The notes under the pieces are model-generated. The model was given only the letters and a program-made list of their open reading frames with translations. It did no database searches and had not been told where the DNA came from. From positions 62,001 to 126,000 of the forward strand of contig CAWATW010000005.1 in assembly GCA_963785075.1 (NCBI GenBank): a stretch of 64,000 nucleotides of DNA. The letters run 5' to 3'. Shown one piece after another: positions 40,518 through 49,704 of the stretch; position 1 is the stretch's first letter; each line of letters starts with the position of its first letter. The stretch is from JAOUGY01 sp963785075. Its GTDB lineage: Bacteria > Actinomycetota > Acidimicrobiia > Spongiisociales > ZC4RG35. The position numbers were made by a program, and so were the translations under genes.

Positions 40518-42254
40518 ATGAGGATCGGGCAGAGTGTGGTGCGGCGGATTGCGGCGTTGACGGTGATGGGGCTTCTCGCCGCCGGATTGGCCTCACCGGT
40601 GATGGCCGCCGGCGGGCTGTTCGACGACGACGACGACAGTGTCCACGAGGCGGACATCGAGTACATCGCCGAGCTCGGCGTCACCACAGGATGTGGTGAC
40701 CGGTTGTTCTGCCCCGAAGACCCGGTGACTCGAGGGCAGATGGCTGCCTTCCTGAACCGAACCCTCGGGCTGGCGGCGACCACCGTCGATTTCTTCTCAG
40801 ACGACGCAACGAGCGTGTTCCAGACCGACATCAACGAGCTGGCGGCCTCGGGGATCACCACGGGGTGCGACGACACGCTGTACTGCCCGGAAGACAACGT
40901 GACACGTGGTCAGATGGCCGCGTTCCTGGTGCGTGGATATGGGCTCACGGACACGGGCACCGCCGAGTTCATCGACGACGACGCCTCGGTGTTCGAAAAC
41001 GACATCCGCAAGCTCGCCACAGCCGGCATCACGGTGGGGTGCAACCCTCCGACGAATGATCGATTCTGCCCCGATGACCCCGTGACCCGGGGTCAGATGG
41101 CGTCGTTCTTGGCCCGTGCCATCCGCAACCTCGGCGGAGGGGACGTCGGCGGTGGAGGCGGTGGAGGCGGAGGTGGCGGTGGCGGCGGCGGCGATGGCGA
41201 CGTGACCACCACGACGCTCACGGACACCGGGTGGAACCTCGTCACCGTTGACAGCCGGTCGGCCGCCGGACGGTGGTCGTGGGTCGTGAACCTCGGTGGC
41301 GTTCCGGCGGTCTCGTATTGGCTGCCGACACTCAGTGATCTCGGATACGCCAGGTGCGATGACGCCGCTTGCTCATCCAACACCAAGGTCCGATTCGAGA
41401 CCGACGAGCAGGACGGACGTTCCACCTCGATGGCGGTCATCGGTGGAGATCCGGTGATCGCCTCCATCAACACGGGTGGAACGACGCTCCGCATCGTGCA
41501 CTGCGAGGATGTGGCCTGTTCCACCCACGAGACGGCAGACCCGATCGTGGGTGCGGTCACCGACCCGTCGATCGTCAACTTCCAGGGTCGACCGGCGGTC
41601 GGGTACATCCAAGGGGGAATGCTTCGGGTTGCCGTGTGCACGGACGTCTCGTGCACCTCGCTCGAGGACCCGACCCCCAATGTCCTCGCAACCGGACTCA
41701 CCGGGGAGATCTCGATCGGCGTTGCAGGCGGCTCGGTGGTGGTGGCCTACTACGTGGCGGGTGATCTCAAGCTGGCGACCTGCGCCGACGATGCCTGCAC
41801 GAGCGCCTCGATCGTCGACAACGTCGACGGCTCGGCCGATGATGCAGGTATCGACCAGGCGCTCACGGTCATCGGGGGCAATCCGACGATCGCGTTCCGG
41901 AATTCGACCGACCAGACGCTCGAGGTGGTTCGGTGCACGACGTCGAGCTGTGCCTCCATTTCCGGGCCAATCCAGGTCGACACCGGCAACGTGGGTCTGA
42001 ATCCGTCGATCACCGCGGGTGACGACGGCTTCCCCTGGGTCGCCTACGAGGATGTCGACGACCTCGACCTCAAGTTCGTCAACTGCAACTCGGCCAACTG
42101 CTCTTCGCGGGACACGCCGGTGATCGTGGACACGAAGGGCGAGGCCGACTTCCACACGTCGATCGCAAATGTCGGCGGCGTGGCGGTCATCACGTACCTC
42201 GAGAACATCGCCGACGAGCTTCGGATGGCCCGGGACACCACCCCGGAGGGTTGA
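40518..42254 (+). CDS. Secreted protein: three SLH-like repeats, poly-Gly linker, Cys-rich beta repeats
   Basis: A 578-residue exported protein. A signal peptide (RIAALTVMGLLAAGLASPVMA) is followed by three N-terminal SLH-like repeats (each ending VTRGQMAAFL- or VTRGQMASFL-type), then a run of about 15 glycines near residue 215. The remaining 340 residues form about seven repeats of roughly 48 residues, each with a pair of nearby Cys (for example CDDAACSS, CEDVACST, CTDVSCTS, CADDACTS), probably a beta-propeller stabilised by disulfides. Unlike the two paralogues at 3901 and 5436, the SLH part is N-terminal. GGGGAG lies before the ATG. Confidence 0.78.
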   Translation: MRIGQSVVRRIAALTVMGLLAAGLASPVMAAGGLFDDDDDSVHEADIEYIAELGVTTGCGDRLFCPEDPVTRGQMAAFLNRTLGLAATTVDFFSDDATSVFQTDINELAASGITTGCDDTLYCPEDNVTRGQMAAFLVRGYGLTDTGTAEFIDDDASVFENDIRKLATAGITVGCNPPTNDRFCPDDPVTRGQMASFLARAIRNLGGGDVGGGGGGGGGGGGGGGDGDVTTTTLTDTGWNLVTVDSRSAAGRWSWVVNLGGVPAVSYWLPTLSDLGYARCDDAACSSNTKVRFETDEQDGRSTSMAVIGGDPVIASINTGGTTLRIVHCEDVACSTHETADPIVGAVTDPSIVNFQGRPAVGYIQGGMLRVAVCTDVSCTSLEDPTPNVLATGLTGEISIGVAGGSVVVAYYVAGDLKLATCADDACTSASIVDNVDGSADDAGIDQALTVIGGNPTIAFRNSTDQTLEVVRCTTSSCASISGPIQVDTGNVGLNPSITAGDDGFPWVAYEDVDDLDLKFVNCNSANCSSRDTPVIVDTKGEADFHTSIANVGGVAVITYLENIADELRMARDTTPEG

Positions 42255-42560
42255 CTCCCGGCGGATCGCGGCGGTCATCCCCGCCGCTCACGAGGAATGT
42301 GGCGGGGATCAGCACCTGTGTCTCTCGACCCCTGGCGTTGATCGGTCAGACTTTCCGCGTTTCCGCCATGCTCGAAACGTCGTGCCGACCGTCCTCGGCC
42401 GCCGATACCGGTGGCACATGGCTTTCGATGGCGTATCGGCGGCACGCACACGGCATCGGTGGGTAGGCTCCGCAATCGATTGTGGAACAATCGATACGGG
42501 AACAATCGATTGTGGACGCCGACGCTGTACCGCAGTCCAGGTCGTAGAGAGGACCCACGA
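42255..42560. other. Regulatory intergenic region before the TPP-enzyme operon
   Basis: About 300 bases between the SLH-like gene and the TPP enzyme hold no gene. The relevant content is the set of three tandem 15-bp repeats at 42473-42517 and a Shine-Dalgarno AGAGGA before the ATG at 42561. Confidence 0.5.
42473..42517 (+). repeat. Three tandem 15-bp operator-like repeats
   Basis: CAATCGATTGTGGAA, CAATCGATACGGGAA and CAATCGATTGTGGAC follow without gap. The first and third contain the palindrome CAATCGATTG. They end 43 bases before the start of the TPP-enzyme gene, the expected place for a regulator that controls the three-gene operon. Confidence 0.7.
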
Positions 42561-44258
42561 ATGCCCGTTGGTCGCGAACATGCGGGGAACGTCCTCGTCG
42601 ACCTGCTGTGTGCCCACGGCGTCGAAGTCGTGTTCGGATTGCCCGGCGGCCAGACCAATGCGCTGTACGACGCAATCGCTCACGACCCTCGCATCACCCA
42701 CGTAGACGTACTCGACGAGCGCACTGCCGCCTACGCAGCCGACTCCTATGCGCGATTGACAAGACGGGTCGGCGTGTGCGACGCCACCGTCGGTCCTGGG
42801 GCCGCCAAACTGCCGTCCGGTTTGGGTGAGGCGTTCAACTCGTCGATTCCGGTCCTCGCCATCGTGAGCGACCTCCCTCGGACGACCGAAACCCGTCGCC
42901 ACCGGGGCGCCACCTCGCAGGCTCTGGACCAGGAGGCTCTGCTGAGTCCGGTGTGCAAGTGGGTGGGAACGGTTCGAGCCCCTGACGACCTGGCGTCGGT
43001 GGTCCGTCGGGCGTTCCGGGAAGCAACCAGCGGTCGACCCGGTCCGGTGGCAGTGATCATCCCACAGGACATCCTCGACGGCCCTCCCCCGGGCTCGATT
43101 CCGGCGGATCCGCACAGCTCCCGCTTTGGAAGGTTCCCCTCGACGCCTTCGCCCCCGGAGCCGCGCGACGTGGAGGTCATCTCAGAGCTGCTGGTCGAGG
43201 CAGATCGGCCCGTGGTCGTGGCAGGCGGTGGGGCGAACCGGTCTGGCATCGCAGAGGCCCTCGAACGTCTCATGGGGGCCGGGGTCGCCGTGGTCACGAC
43301 CATCTCGGGCAAGGGCAGCGTCGAAGAACGTCACCCGATGGCTGTGGGCGTCCTCGGTTCGCTCGGAAACCCGGCCGCCCGCGCGGTCGCCGAGGAGGCC
43401 GACGTTTTGATCCTGGCGGGAACGAAGTGGGGAAGCGGGACGACCTCAGGCTGGGCGCTCCCCCGTCCCGGTCAACGGGTCGCCCAGATCGACATCGACC
43501 CTGTGGAGCTCGGTCGTGACCAGCCGGTGGAGGCGATCGCATGTGCGGACGCTCTGACGACGATCGAGAGGCTCGCATCCGGTGATCGAGACCGGGAGGG
43601 CTGGCGGCGCCGCGTAGCCGAACTGAAACGTGATTGGACAGACCGAATGACCGAGCTCGGCGCGTCTTCGTCGGTCCCCATCGACCCCCAGCGTGTGATG
43701 GCGGCGCTCAACGCAGCCCTGAAACCCGAAGACGTCGTATGTTCCGATGCGAGCCTGTCCAGCGGGTGGGTCGCCGGATTCTTGGAAAGCGGACCGGCCG
43801 GCCCGAAGACGCTCTTTCCGCGCGGCCTCGCCGGTCTCGGTTGGGCCATCCCGGCAGCGATCGGCGCCGTCGAATGCAGCTCGGGCCGTGTCGTGGCGGT
43901 CATGGGCGATGGGGCTGCGCCGTATGCGATCGGCGAGTTGTCGACCCTCGTGCAGCGGAGAGCGCCTGTGCTTCTCGTTGTGCTCAACAATTCCTCGTAC
44001 GGATGGATCCGCTGGTACCGACGCGTGGCCTTCGGCCGTGGATTCGAGGAACCGGATCTGCCCGAGACCCGTTTCGCCGACGTCGCGAATGCCTACGGGC
44101 TGCGGGCCACTCGAGTGCAACGCCCTGACGACCTCGAAGATGCCTTCTCCCAGGAAGCGGACGGGCCGTCCATGGTCGAAATCGTGACGTCCGTCTGGGA
44201 GACACCCATCGATGCTCACCGGCGAGCACTCGAACAGGGCGAAGATGCCGACTACTGA
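42561..44258 (+). CDS. Thiamine-diphosphate enzyme, acetolactate-synthase-like
   Basis: A 565-residue TPP enzyme with three domains. The N-terminal domain has GVEVVFGLPGGQTNALYDAI and the catalytic Glu in VLDERTAAYAADSYAR. The middle domain has RPVVVAGGGANRSGI, and the C-terminal domain carries the TPP-binding GDGAAPYAIGELST with Asn in VVLNNSSYGWIRWY. It resembles acetolactate synthase large subunits and related decarboxylases; no small regulatory subunit adjoins, so a catabolic decarboxylase, aldolase-like or hydrolase role is more likely. It is first of three genes: creatininase family follows after 14 bases. Confidence 0.85.
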   Translation: MPVGREHAGNVLVDLLCAHGVEVVFGLPGGQTNALYDAIAHDPRITHVDVLDERTAAYAADSYARLTRRVGVCDATVGPGAAKLPSGLGEAFNSSIPVLAIVSDLPRTTETRRHRGATSQALDQEALLSPVCKWVGTVRAPDDLASVVRRAFREATSGRPGPVAVIIPQDILDGPPPGSIPADPHSSRFGRFPSTPSPPEPRDVEVISELLVEADRPVVVAGGGANRSGIAEALERLMGAGVAVVTTISGKGSVEERHPMAVGVLGSLGNPAARAVAEEADVLILAGTKWGSGTTSGWALPRPGQRVAQIDIDPVELGRDQPVEAIACADALTTIERLASGDRDREGWRRRVAELKRDWTDRMTELGASSSVPIDPQRVMAALNAALKPEDVVCSDASLSSGWVAGFLESGPAGPKTLFPRGLAGLGWAIPAAIGAVECSSGRVVAVMGDGAAPYAIGELSTLVQRRAPVLLVVLNNSSYGWIRWYRRVAFGRGFEEPDLPETRFADVANAYGLRATRVQRPDDLEDAFSQEADGPSMVEIVTSVWETPIDAHRRALEQGEDADY

Positions 44259-44272
44259 CGAGAGGACAGAAC

Positions 44273-45058
44273 ATGCAGGGTGATCACCCATTGCTGTTGC
44301 CCAACATGACACAGCCCGACGCCGCAGCGGCCCTGGCCCGAGGCACGGCGATTGTCGTCACCGGGAGTGTGGAGCAACACGGCGGCCACCTTCCCCTCGG
44401 GACGGACCACTTTGCTGCGCTGACCATCGGGTTGCGTGTCGCTGATCGTCTTCAGGCGCCCGTACTGCCCCTGTCACCGGTGGGGGTGGCTCCGTACCAC
44501 CTACCGTGGAAGGGTTCGCTGACGCTTCGCCCCCGGACGATGATCGATCTCATGGTCGACGTGGCGGGTGGGCTCGCCGCCGCCGGTGCCACTGCGATCC
44601 TGGTGGTCAACTGGCACGAGGGAAACACGCCGACGGTGCGGCTCGCCGCCGACGAGATCCAGAGATCGGCCCCTGTGAGGGTCGTTGTCGCCGAGACCCA
44701 CATCATCACGAACTCCCTCTTCCCCGATGAGATGGAGTTCACGCACGCCGGGTCGATGGAAACCGCCGCGGTACTGGCCCACGACCGGTCGTTGGTCCGG
44801 CTCGAAGAGATGCTCGACGGCGATCCGGTGGAACTCGGAACCGACGGACACGCCCTGTTCCGACGCCGCGACGTGTTCCCGATCATGCGTGACTTTCGCG
44901 AGGTGGCAGGTTCGGGATGGTACGGGACCCCGGGATCCGTCAGTGCCGAACGAGCAGAGGAGATCATGGAGGCTGTGGCGGATCATGTCACCACGGGTTT
45001 CGAGGATGTGATGGCCGCACTCCAGGAACGTGTTGCGATCATCGGGGAGGCACGATGA
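44273..45058 (+). CDS. Creatininase-family amidohydrolase
   Basis: A 261-residue metal-dependent amidohydrolase. The metal-binding motifs are GSVEQHGGHLPLGTDHF near residue 33, VNWHEGNTPTV near 120 and THAGSMETAAVL near 160, in family order. The family includes creatininase and the archaeal riboflavin-pathway ArfB, which open cyclic or formamide bonds; this substrate is unknown. It lies between the TPP enzyme and the dehydrogenase, overlapping the latter by four bases, so the three act together. Confidence 0.88.
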   Translation: MQGDHPLLLPNMTQPDAAAALARGTAIVVTGSVEQHGGHLPLGTDHFAALTIGLRVADRLQAPVLPLSPVGVAPYHLPWKGSLTLRPRTMIDLMVDVAGGLAAAGATAILVVNWHEGNTPTVRLAADEIQRSAPVRVVVAETHIITNSLFPDEMEFTHAGSMETAAVLAHDRSLVRLEEMLDGDPVELGTDGHALFRRRDVFPIMRDFREVAGSGWYGTPGSVSAERAEEIMEAVADHVTTGFEDVMAALQERVAIIGEAR

Positions 45059-46107
45059 CGACCATGAAGGCAGTCGTTCTCACGGACTGGAACCGGCTCG
45101 AGGTGACGGAGACCGACAAGCCGTCGGCCGGTCCTGGGGAGATTCTGGTGAAGGTCACGGCCTGCGGTCTCTGCGGCACCGACCTGAAGATGGTCCACGG
45201 CAGTTTCCAGGAACGCGGCTGGCCGCCGGCACTCCCATTCGTCCTGGGTCACGAGTGGACCGGGACCGTCGTGGAGATCGGTCCCGGCGTCGCCAGAACC
45301 GACATCCAGGTCGGCGATCAGGTAGCCGCCGAGAACCACATCGGGTGTCGAGAATGCAGCAACTGTCGCGCCGGGCGGTACAACCTGTGCATCAGCTCGG
45401 CGCGCAGCGAGTTCAAGCTCTACGGACACACCGCTCCTGGCGCACTCGCGGAGTATGCGGCGCGCCCTGCGGTGATGTTCCACAAGATCTCCAGCTCGAT
45501 CGGTCCGCTGGCGGGTGCGCTCGTGAATCAGGGAGCGTTGACGGTCCACGCGACGAGAAGGGTGGGCCTGGCCGCCGGCACCACGGCCGCCGTCTTCGGC
45601 CCCGGATTGCTGGGTCTGATGTCGACCGCCAATGCGAAGGCACTGGGCGCAACAAGGGTCATCATGGTCGGCCGTGGCGCCCGTCTCGCTCTGGCGGAGA
45701 AGATGGGTGCCGACGACATCGTCGACTACGAGCAGCATGATCCGGTCGAGGCGATCAAAGAGTTGACCGGTGGAATCGGTGTCGACTACGTGTTCGAATG
45801 CGCAGGCAATCCGGCAGTGATCCCGCAGGCGATCGGGTCGGTGCGCCGGGGCGGCAAGATCGCCCTGCTCGGTTTGACGGGCGGGAAGACGGTGGCCATC
45901 TCGCCAGATGCCCTCACGCTCGACGAGATCGATGTGCTCGGGGTCCGATCGAGCCCCAACGCATATCCGGCCATGATCCGTCTGATGGAGACCGGGGCGG
46001 TCGACGTATCCCCCTTGCTCGACCACGTGTACCCGTTGGACCGTGTGACGGACGCCCTCGCCGCCCTCGAGTCGCGCCAGGCGATCCGCCCCATCATCGA
46101 AATCTAG
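45055..46107 (+). CDS. Zinc-dependent MDR alcohol dehydrogenase
   Basis: A 350-residue medium-chain dehydrogenase. The catalytic zinc site is CGLCGTDLKM (Cys) with GHEW; the structural zinc loop is CRECSNCRAGRYNLC near residues 98-112. A Rossmann fold follows with AAVFGPGLLGLMST. It resembles threonine, sorbitol or galactitol-phosphate dehydrogenases. Its ATG overlaps the creatininase-family stop. Together the genes suggest oxidation of a polyol or amino alcohol, but this is inferred. Confidence 0.9.
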   Translation: MTTMKAVVLTDWNRLEVTETDKPSAGPGEILVKVTACGLCGTDLKMVHGSFQERGWPPALPFVLGHEWTGTVVEIGPGVARTDIQVGDQVAAENHIGCRECSNCRAGRYNLCISSARSEFKLYGHTAPGALAEYAARPAVMFHKISSSIGPLAGALVNQGALTVHATRRVGLAAGTTAAVFGPGLLGLMSTANAKALGATRVIMVGRGARLALAEKMGADDIVDYEQHDPVEAIKELTGGIGVDYVFECAGNPAVIPQAIGSVRRGGKIALLGLTGGKTVAISPDALTLDEIDVLGVRSSPNAYPAMIRLMETGAVDVSPLLDHVYPLDRVTDALAALESRQAIRPIIEI

Positions 46108-46234
46108 CGAGCGGGGATGGATCGGCGCTCGGATCCTGAATCGGATCGCTGATGCGTCGGCCGTGATCGGGCATGCTTGCACCGGGATGTCGGTGACGTC
46201 CCACGCATGCCATGCGCATCGGGGTGAGGCGGAC

Positions 46235-46381
46235 TCAGAACACCTTGTCGAGCAACCATCCGATCCCCTGGATGAGACGCCACAGCAGATAGAGGGCTGC
46301 GAGCACGAGCATGATCCGGAACCCCCAAGGTGCTCGCTCGTCGGGCGGACTGTCCTCCTCGGGAAGGTACGGATCGGTCAC
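46235..46381 (-). CDS. Single-helix membrane protein downstream of der
   Basis: A 48-residue protein with one transmembrane helix (WGFRIMLVLAALYLLWRL, residues 19-36) and an acidic Pro-rich N-terminus. Its GTG overlaps the der stop in a GTGA junction, strong evidence for coupled translation. No family is recognised. Confidence 0.6.
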   Translation of the reverse strand: MTDPYLPEEDSPPDERAPWGFRIMLVLAALYLLWRLIQGIGWLLDKVF

Positions 46382-47694
46382 GGGCGGGAGCGTCGCGAAC
46401 GGGCGTGCATGTGGATGGGGGTACCTGTGAAGTCCTCCACACCGCGAATCCGGTTCTCGAGGAAGCGCAGGTAGTCCGGTCCGAGCTCCCCTCCCGAGAT
46501 GAAGAGGATGAACGTCGGTGGTGCCACCCCGGCCTGGACGGCATAGCGGATGGTGGGGCGCCTTCCCTTGCGAGTTGGCGGCGGGTGGCCGTTCATCCAC
46601 TCGGAGAGGAGCCGATTGAGCGTTCCCGTCGGGATCCGGCGAAGACGATTGTGCAAGGCGACCTCGATCGCAGCCGGGATCCGCTTCGTCCGGGCGCCGG
46701 TGAGCGCGGAAATGCGGAGAACGGGTGCCCAGCCGACGAACCCGAAGCGGTCTTCGATGTCGGATTCGACCCGCGCCCGGGCCTCATCGTCGATGATGTC
46801 CCACTTGTTGAGCACGACCACCAGGCCGGTGCCGGCCTCCACCACCTCGTCGGCGATTCGTTGATCCTGGTGGGTGATGCCGTCGACGGCGTCGATCACC
46901 ATCAGCGCCACGTCGGCCCTTGCCAGAACCTCTTTGGCCCGGAGTACGGCGTAGAAGTCAGCGTCCTCTGTGATCTGGGGTTTGCGCCGGATGCCGGCTG
47001 TGTCGATCAGTCGGTATTCGATTCCGTCCAGCTCGACCATGACGTCGATCGGGTCACGGGTGGTACCTGGACGGTCGGACACAATCACCCTCTGTTCGCC
47101 CAACAAGAGGTTGAGGAGCGTCGACTTGCCCACGTTGGGTCGGCCTATGATCGCCAGATTCGGGACGTCGCCGTCTGCGTGTTCTGTGGGCGCCTCCGGG
47201 AGCACAGCGACCACCGCATCGAGCAGGTCACCGATTCCCAAGCCGTGGAAGGCCGACACACCGTGAGGCTCTCCCAGGCCGAGCTTCCAGAAGTCGTCGG
47301 CGAGATGGAGCCGGGTCCGGTCGTCCACCTTGTTGGTGGCGAGGAGAACGGGTATCTCGGCGTTGCGGAGGATCTTGACGACGCCCTGGTCGTCATCGGT
47401 GAGCCCGGTGGTGGCGTCGGCGACGAAGATGACGACGTCGGCCGCGGCGACCGCTGCCTCAGCCTGCTCGCGGATCTCGTCGACGAACGGCGCTCCGGGC
47501 CGGAGCTCCCATCCTCCGGTGTCGATGACGAGGAATGCTCGACCGGCCCAGTCGGCGTTGAACTCGCGACGGTCGCGCGTGACGCCTGGCATCTCTTCGA
47601 CCACGGCCTGGCGACCGCCCACGATACGATTGACCAACGTCGACTTGCCCACGTTGGGGCGTCCGACCACGGCGACAACAGGGAGACGGGACAT
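46378..47694 (-). CDS. der: Ribosome-assembly GTPase Der (EngA)
   Basis: A 438-residue double-GTPase needed for 50S subunit assembly. Two GTPase domains have P-loops GRPNVGKSTLVNRI at residues 11-24 and GRPNVGKSTLLN near 180, with DTGG and DTAG switch motifs and TNKVD / LNKWD specificity motifs. A KH-like domain ends the protein. TAACCT lies eight bases before the ATG. A 48-residue membrane protein is coupled downstream. Confidence 0.95.
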   Translation of the reverse strand: MSRLPVVAVVGRPNVGKSTLVNRIVGGRQAVVEEMPGVTRDRREFNADWAGRAFLVIDTGGWELRPGAPFVDEIREQAEAAVAAADVVIFVADATTGLTDDDQGVVKILRNAEIPVLLATNKVDDRTRLHLADDFWKLGLGEPHGVSAFHGLGIGDLLDAVVAVLPEAPTEHADGDVPNLAIIGRPNVGKSTLLNLLLGEQRVIVSDRPGTTRDPIDVMVELDGIEYRLIDTAGIRRKPQITEDADFYAVLRAKEVLARADVALMVIDAVDGITHQDQRIADEVVEAGTGLVVVLNKWDIIDDEARARVESDIEDRFGFVGWAPVLRISALTGARTKRIPAAIEVALHNRLRRIPTGTLNRLLSEWMNGHPPPTRKGRRPTIRYAVQAGVAPPTFILFISGGELGPDYLRFLENRIRGVEDFTGTPIHMHARSRRSRP

Positions 47695-47702
47695 CGGACG
47701 TC

Positions 47703-47708
47703 AGGTTA
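47703..47708 (-). promoter_or_regulatory. -10 hexamer of der
   Basis: TAACCT on the minus strand, eight bases upstream of the der ATG at 47694. Confidence 0.35.
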
Positions 47709-47829
47709 GGGCCCATCCCGTGGGCTCCAGTCCGCCAATGTCGGAGCGGAACGCCGGGGCTCCCGGTTCGAACCATACGGCGTTCCGTGGGCGGTAGCCC
47801 GCCAAAATGGCGGTCCATAACCCTGGGTT

Positions 47830-47845
47830 CGTATCTTCGGATACG
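47830..47845 (+). other. UUCG tetraloop hairpin upstream of ispH
   Basis: CGTATC-TTCG-GATACG is a perfect six-bp stem with a TTCG loop, 26 bases before the ispH ATG. If transcription starts at the ATG (see 47859), it would be a DNA-level site or belong to another transcript. Confidence 0.35.
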
Positions 47846-47858
47846 GGGGGTGGATCCC

Positions 47859-47864
47859 TAGGCT
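47859..47864 (+). promoter_or_regulatory. -10 hexamer of ispH (leaderless)
   Basis: TAGGCT lies seven bases before the ATG at 47872, with no Shine-Dalgarno sequence, indicating a leaderless transcript. Confidence 0.5.
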
Positions 47865-47871
47865 CAAGGTC

Positions 47872-48933
47872 ATGGAGACAGTCGAGCGACCGGAACGTCT
47901 GATCCTCGCCGAGCCGCGGGGGTTCTGCGCCGGTGTGGAGATGGCGATCAAAGCCCTCACGTGGATGGTGAGGATCTTCGAGCCGCCGGTGTACTGCTAC
48001 CACGAGATCGTCCACAACGAATGGGTGGTCCGGGCGTTCGAGAAGGCAGGGGTGGTGTTCGTCGACGGTATCGAGGAGGTACCCGAAGGGGCTCCGGTGA
48101 TGCTGTCGGCCCACGGTTCGGCGCCCGAGGTTGTGGCGGGTGCCAAGGAGCGGGGCGCCGTCGTCATCGATGCGGTCTGTCCCCTGGTGACGAAGGTCCA
48201 TCACGAGGTCAAGCAGATGGCGAAGAAGGGTTTCGACATCATCTACATCGGCCACACCGGACACGACGAGGCGATCGGGACGATGGCGGAGGCACCCGAT
48301 GCCATCACGCTCGTCGAGCCGGAACAAGGCCTCGACGACTTCACACCCGCCGACCCCGAAAGGGTGGCCCTGCTCGCCCAGACGACGCTCGGAACCTACG
48401 AATGGCAGTCGGTTCTCGAGGAGGCACAGTCCCGCTTTCCGGCTCTCGCCACCTCCCGTAAGAGCGACCTCTGCTACGCCACGACCAACCGCCAGTCTGC
48501 GGTTCGCAGCCTCGCCGAGCAGTGCGACCTGATCCTCGTGGTCGGGTCGGAGAACTCGTCGAACACCCAGGCACTCGTGCGGGTGGCCCGCGAGCTCGGA
48601 CGCTCCGCCCATCGAATCGACTCCGCAGATGAGATCGAGGACTCCTGGCTGACCGGCGCCAAGGTGGTGGGGCTCACCGCAGGTGCCTCGGCCCCCGATC
48701 ACCTCGTCGAAGAGGTCATCGAGAGGGTCGACGCCCAAACCGGATTCGAGCTGTTGTCGGTGACCGAAGAAGGCGAGTACTTCCCACTGCCACCTCAGCT
48801 GCGCGCATTGGTCGGAACACTCTCTGCGCTCGTGGAGGCATCGCTGACCGCCAAGCCGGCCGCACAGCCCGGGTGGCTCGACCGCGACAGAACCTGGACT
48901 GCGGCGGACGCCCTCGAGCTCCTTCGCAGCTGA
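47872..48933 (+). CDS. ispH: 4-hydroxy-3-methylbut-2-enyl diphosphate reductase
   Basis: A 353-residue [4Fe-4S] enzyme (IspH/LytB) that makes IPP and DMAPP in the last step of the MEP pathway. The three cluster Cys are C19 (AEPRGFCAGVEM), C103 (DAVCPLVTKVHHEV) and C201 (SDLCYATTNRQ). AHGSAPE, IGHTGHDEA, AQTTL and GSENSSNTQALVRVAREL complete the family motifs. Length is slightly above the usual 310-320. It is monocistronic and converges on cmk. Confidence 0.96.
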   Translation: METVERPERLILAEPRGFCAGVEMAIKALTWMVRIFEPPVYCYHEIVHNEWVVRAFEKAGVVFVDGIEEVPEGAPVMLSAHGSAPEVVAGAKERGAVVIDAVCPLVTKVHHEVKQMAKKGFDIIYIGHTGHDEAIGTMAEAPDAITLVEPEQGLDDFTPADPERVALLAQTTLGTYEWQSVLEEAQSRFPALATSRKSDLCYATTNRQSAVRSLAEQCDLILVVGSENSSNTQALVRVARELGRSAHRIDSADEIEDSWLTGAKVVGLTAGASAPDHLVEEVIERVDAQTGFELLSVTEEGEYFPLPPQLRALVGTLSALVEASLTAKPAAQPGWLDRDRTWTAADALELLRS

Positions 48934-49032
48934 CCCGCAGTTCACGCAGGCCCGAGGCCACGCGGCGAGCGGTCGGGACACATCGTTCGAGCCCTCGACG
49001 GGATGTGGGCTCGTGGCACCTCTCCGAAACCC

Positions 49033-49704
49033 CTACGGCGCGTCGTGTGTGTCGCCGTGAGTCGCGGGGCCAGGCACACGCTCGAGGATGGCGGCCACCA
49101 CCTCGTCTATCCCGAGGTCGGTCGTGTCGATCACGATCGCGTCGTTGGCGGGGCGCATCGGCGAAGCAGCACGTCCGGCGTCGTAGCGGTCCCGTCGCTC
49201 CAGTGCCTTCTCGACGGAACCGGTGTCGGCGCCGGACTCACCTGCCCGGCGACGGGCACGCTCGGCCGGGTCGGCGGTCAGGAAGACCTTGACGAGCGCG
49301 TCTGGAAAAACGACGGTGCCGATGTCGCGACCCTCGACGACCGAAGCGGGGTGGCGTTCCGCCCAGGTGCGCTGCATGGCGACCATCACCTTCCGGACCT
49401 GGGGATGGGCCGACACCGCGCTCACGGCACCGGTGACATCTTCGCCGCGAATGGGACCGGAGACGTCGCGACCGTCGACCGTCATGACTCCGTCTTCCTG
49501 ACCGAAGCGGCGGAAGGCCAGGACCTCCAGGATCGCTTTCTCGTCGTCGATGTCCGCTCCTGCTTCCAGGGCGAGCAGGGTTGCTGCTCGATAGAAGGCG
49601 CCGGTGTCGAGATGGGTCCACCCGAGATGTTCGGCCAACCTGCGGCTCACCGTGGACTTGCCGGAGCCGCCGGGTCCATCGACGGCGATCACGCGCCTCG
49701 TCAC
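49033..49704 (-). CDS. cmk: Cytidylate kinase
   Basis: A 223-residue kinase that phosphorylates CMP and dCMP. The P-loop GPGGSGKSTVSRRLAE is at residues 10-25, DTGAFYRAATLLAL follows, and VVEGRDIGTVVFPDA and the lid region RRAGESGADT appear in order. The GTG start overlaps the aroA stop by four bases. The gene order aroA-cmk, with der nearby, is common in bacteria. Confidence 0.95.
   Translation of the reverse strand: MTRRVIAVDGPGGSGKSTVSRRLAEHLGWTHLDTGAFYRAATLLALEAGADIDDEKAILEVLAFRRFGQEDGVMTVDGRDVSGPIRGEDVTGAVSAVSAHPQVRKVMVAMQRTWAERHPASVVEGRDIGTVVFPDALVKVFLTADPAERARRRAGESGADTGSVEKALERRDRYDAGRAASPMRPANDAIVIDTTDLGIDEVVAAILERVPGPATHGDTHDAP

Noticed and set aside
42473..42517. Possible mini-CRISPR
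   Set aside because: Three 15-bp units with no spacers and no cas genes; operator iterons fit better.
47701..48981. Leftward frame of 426 codons opposite ispH
   Set aside because: ispH on the plus strand has all three cluster Cys and family motifs; the opposite frame is a GC-rich shadow.
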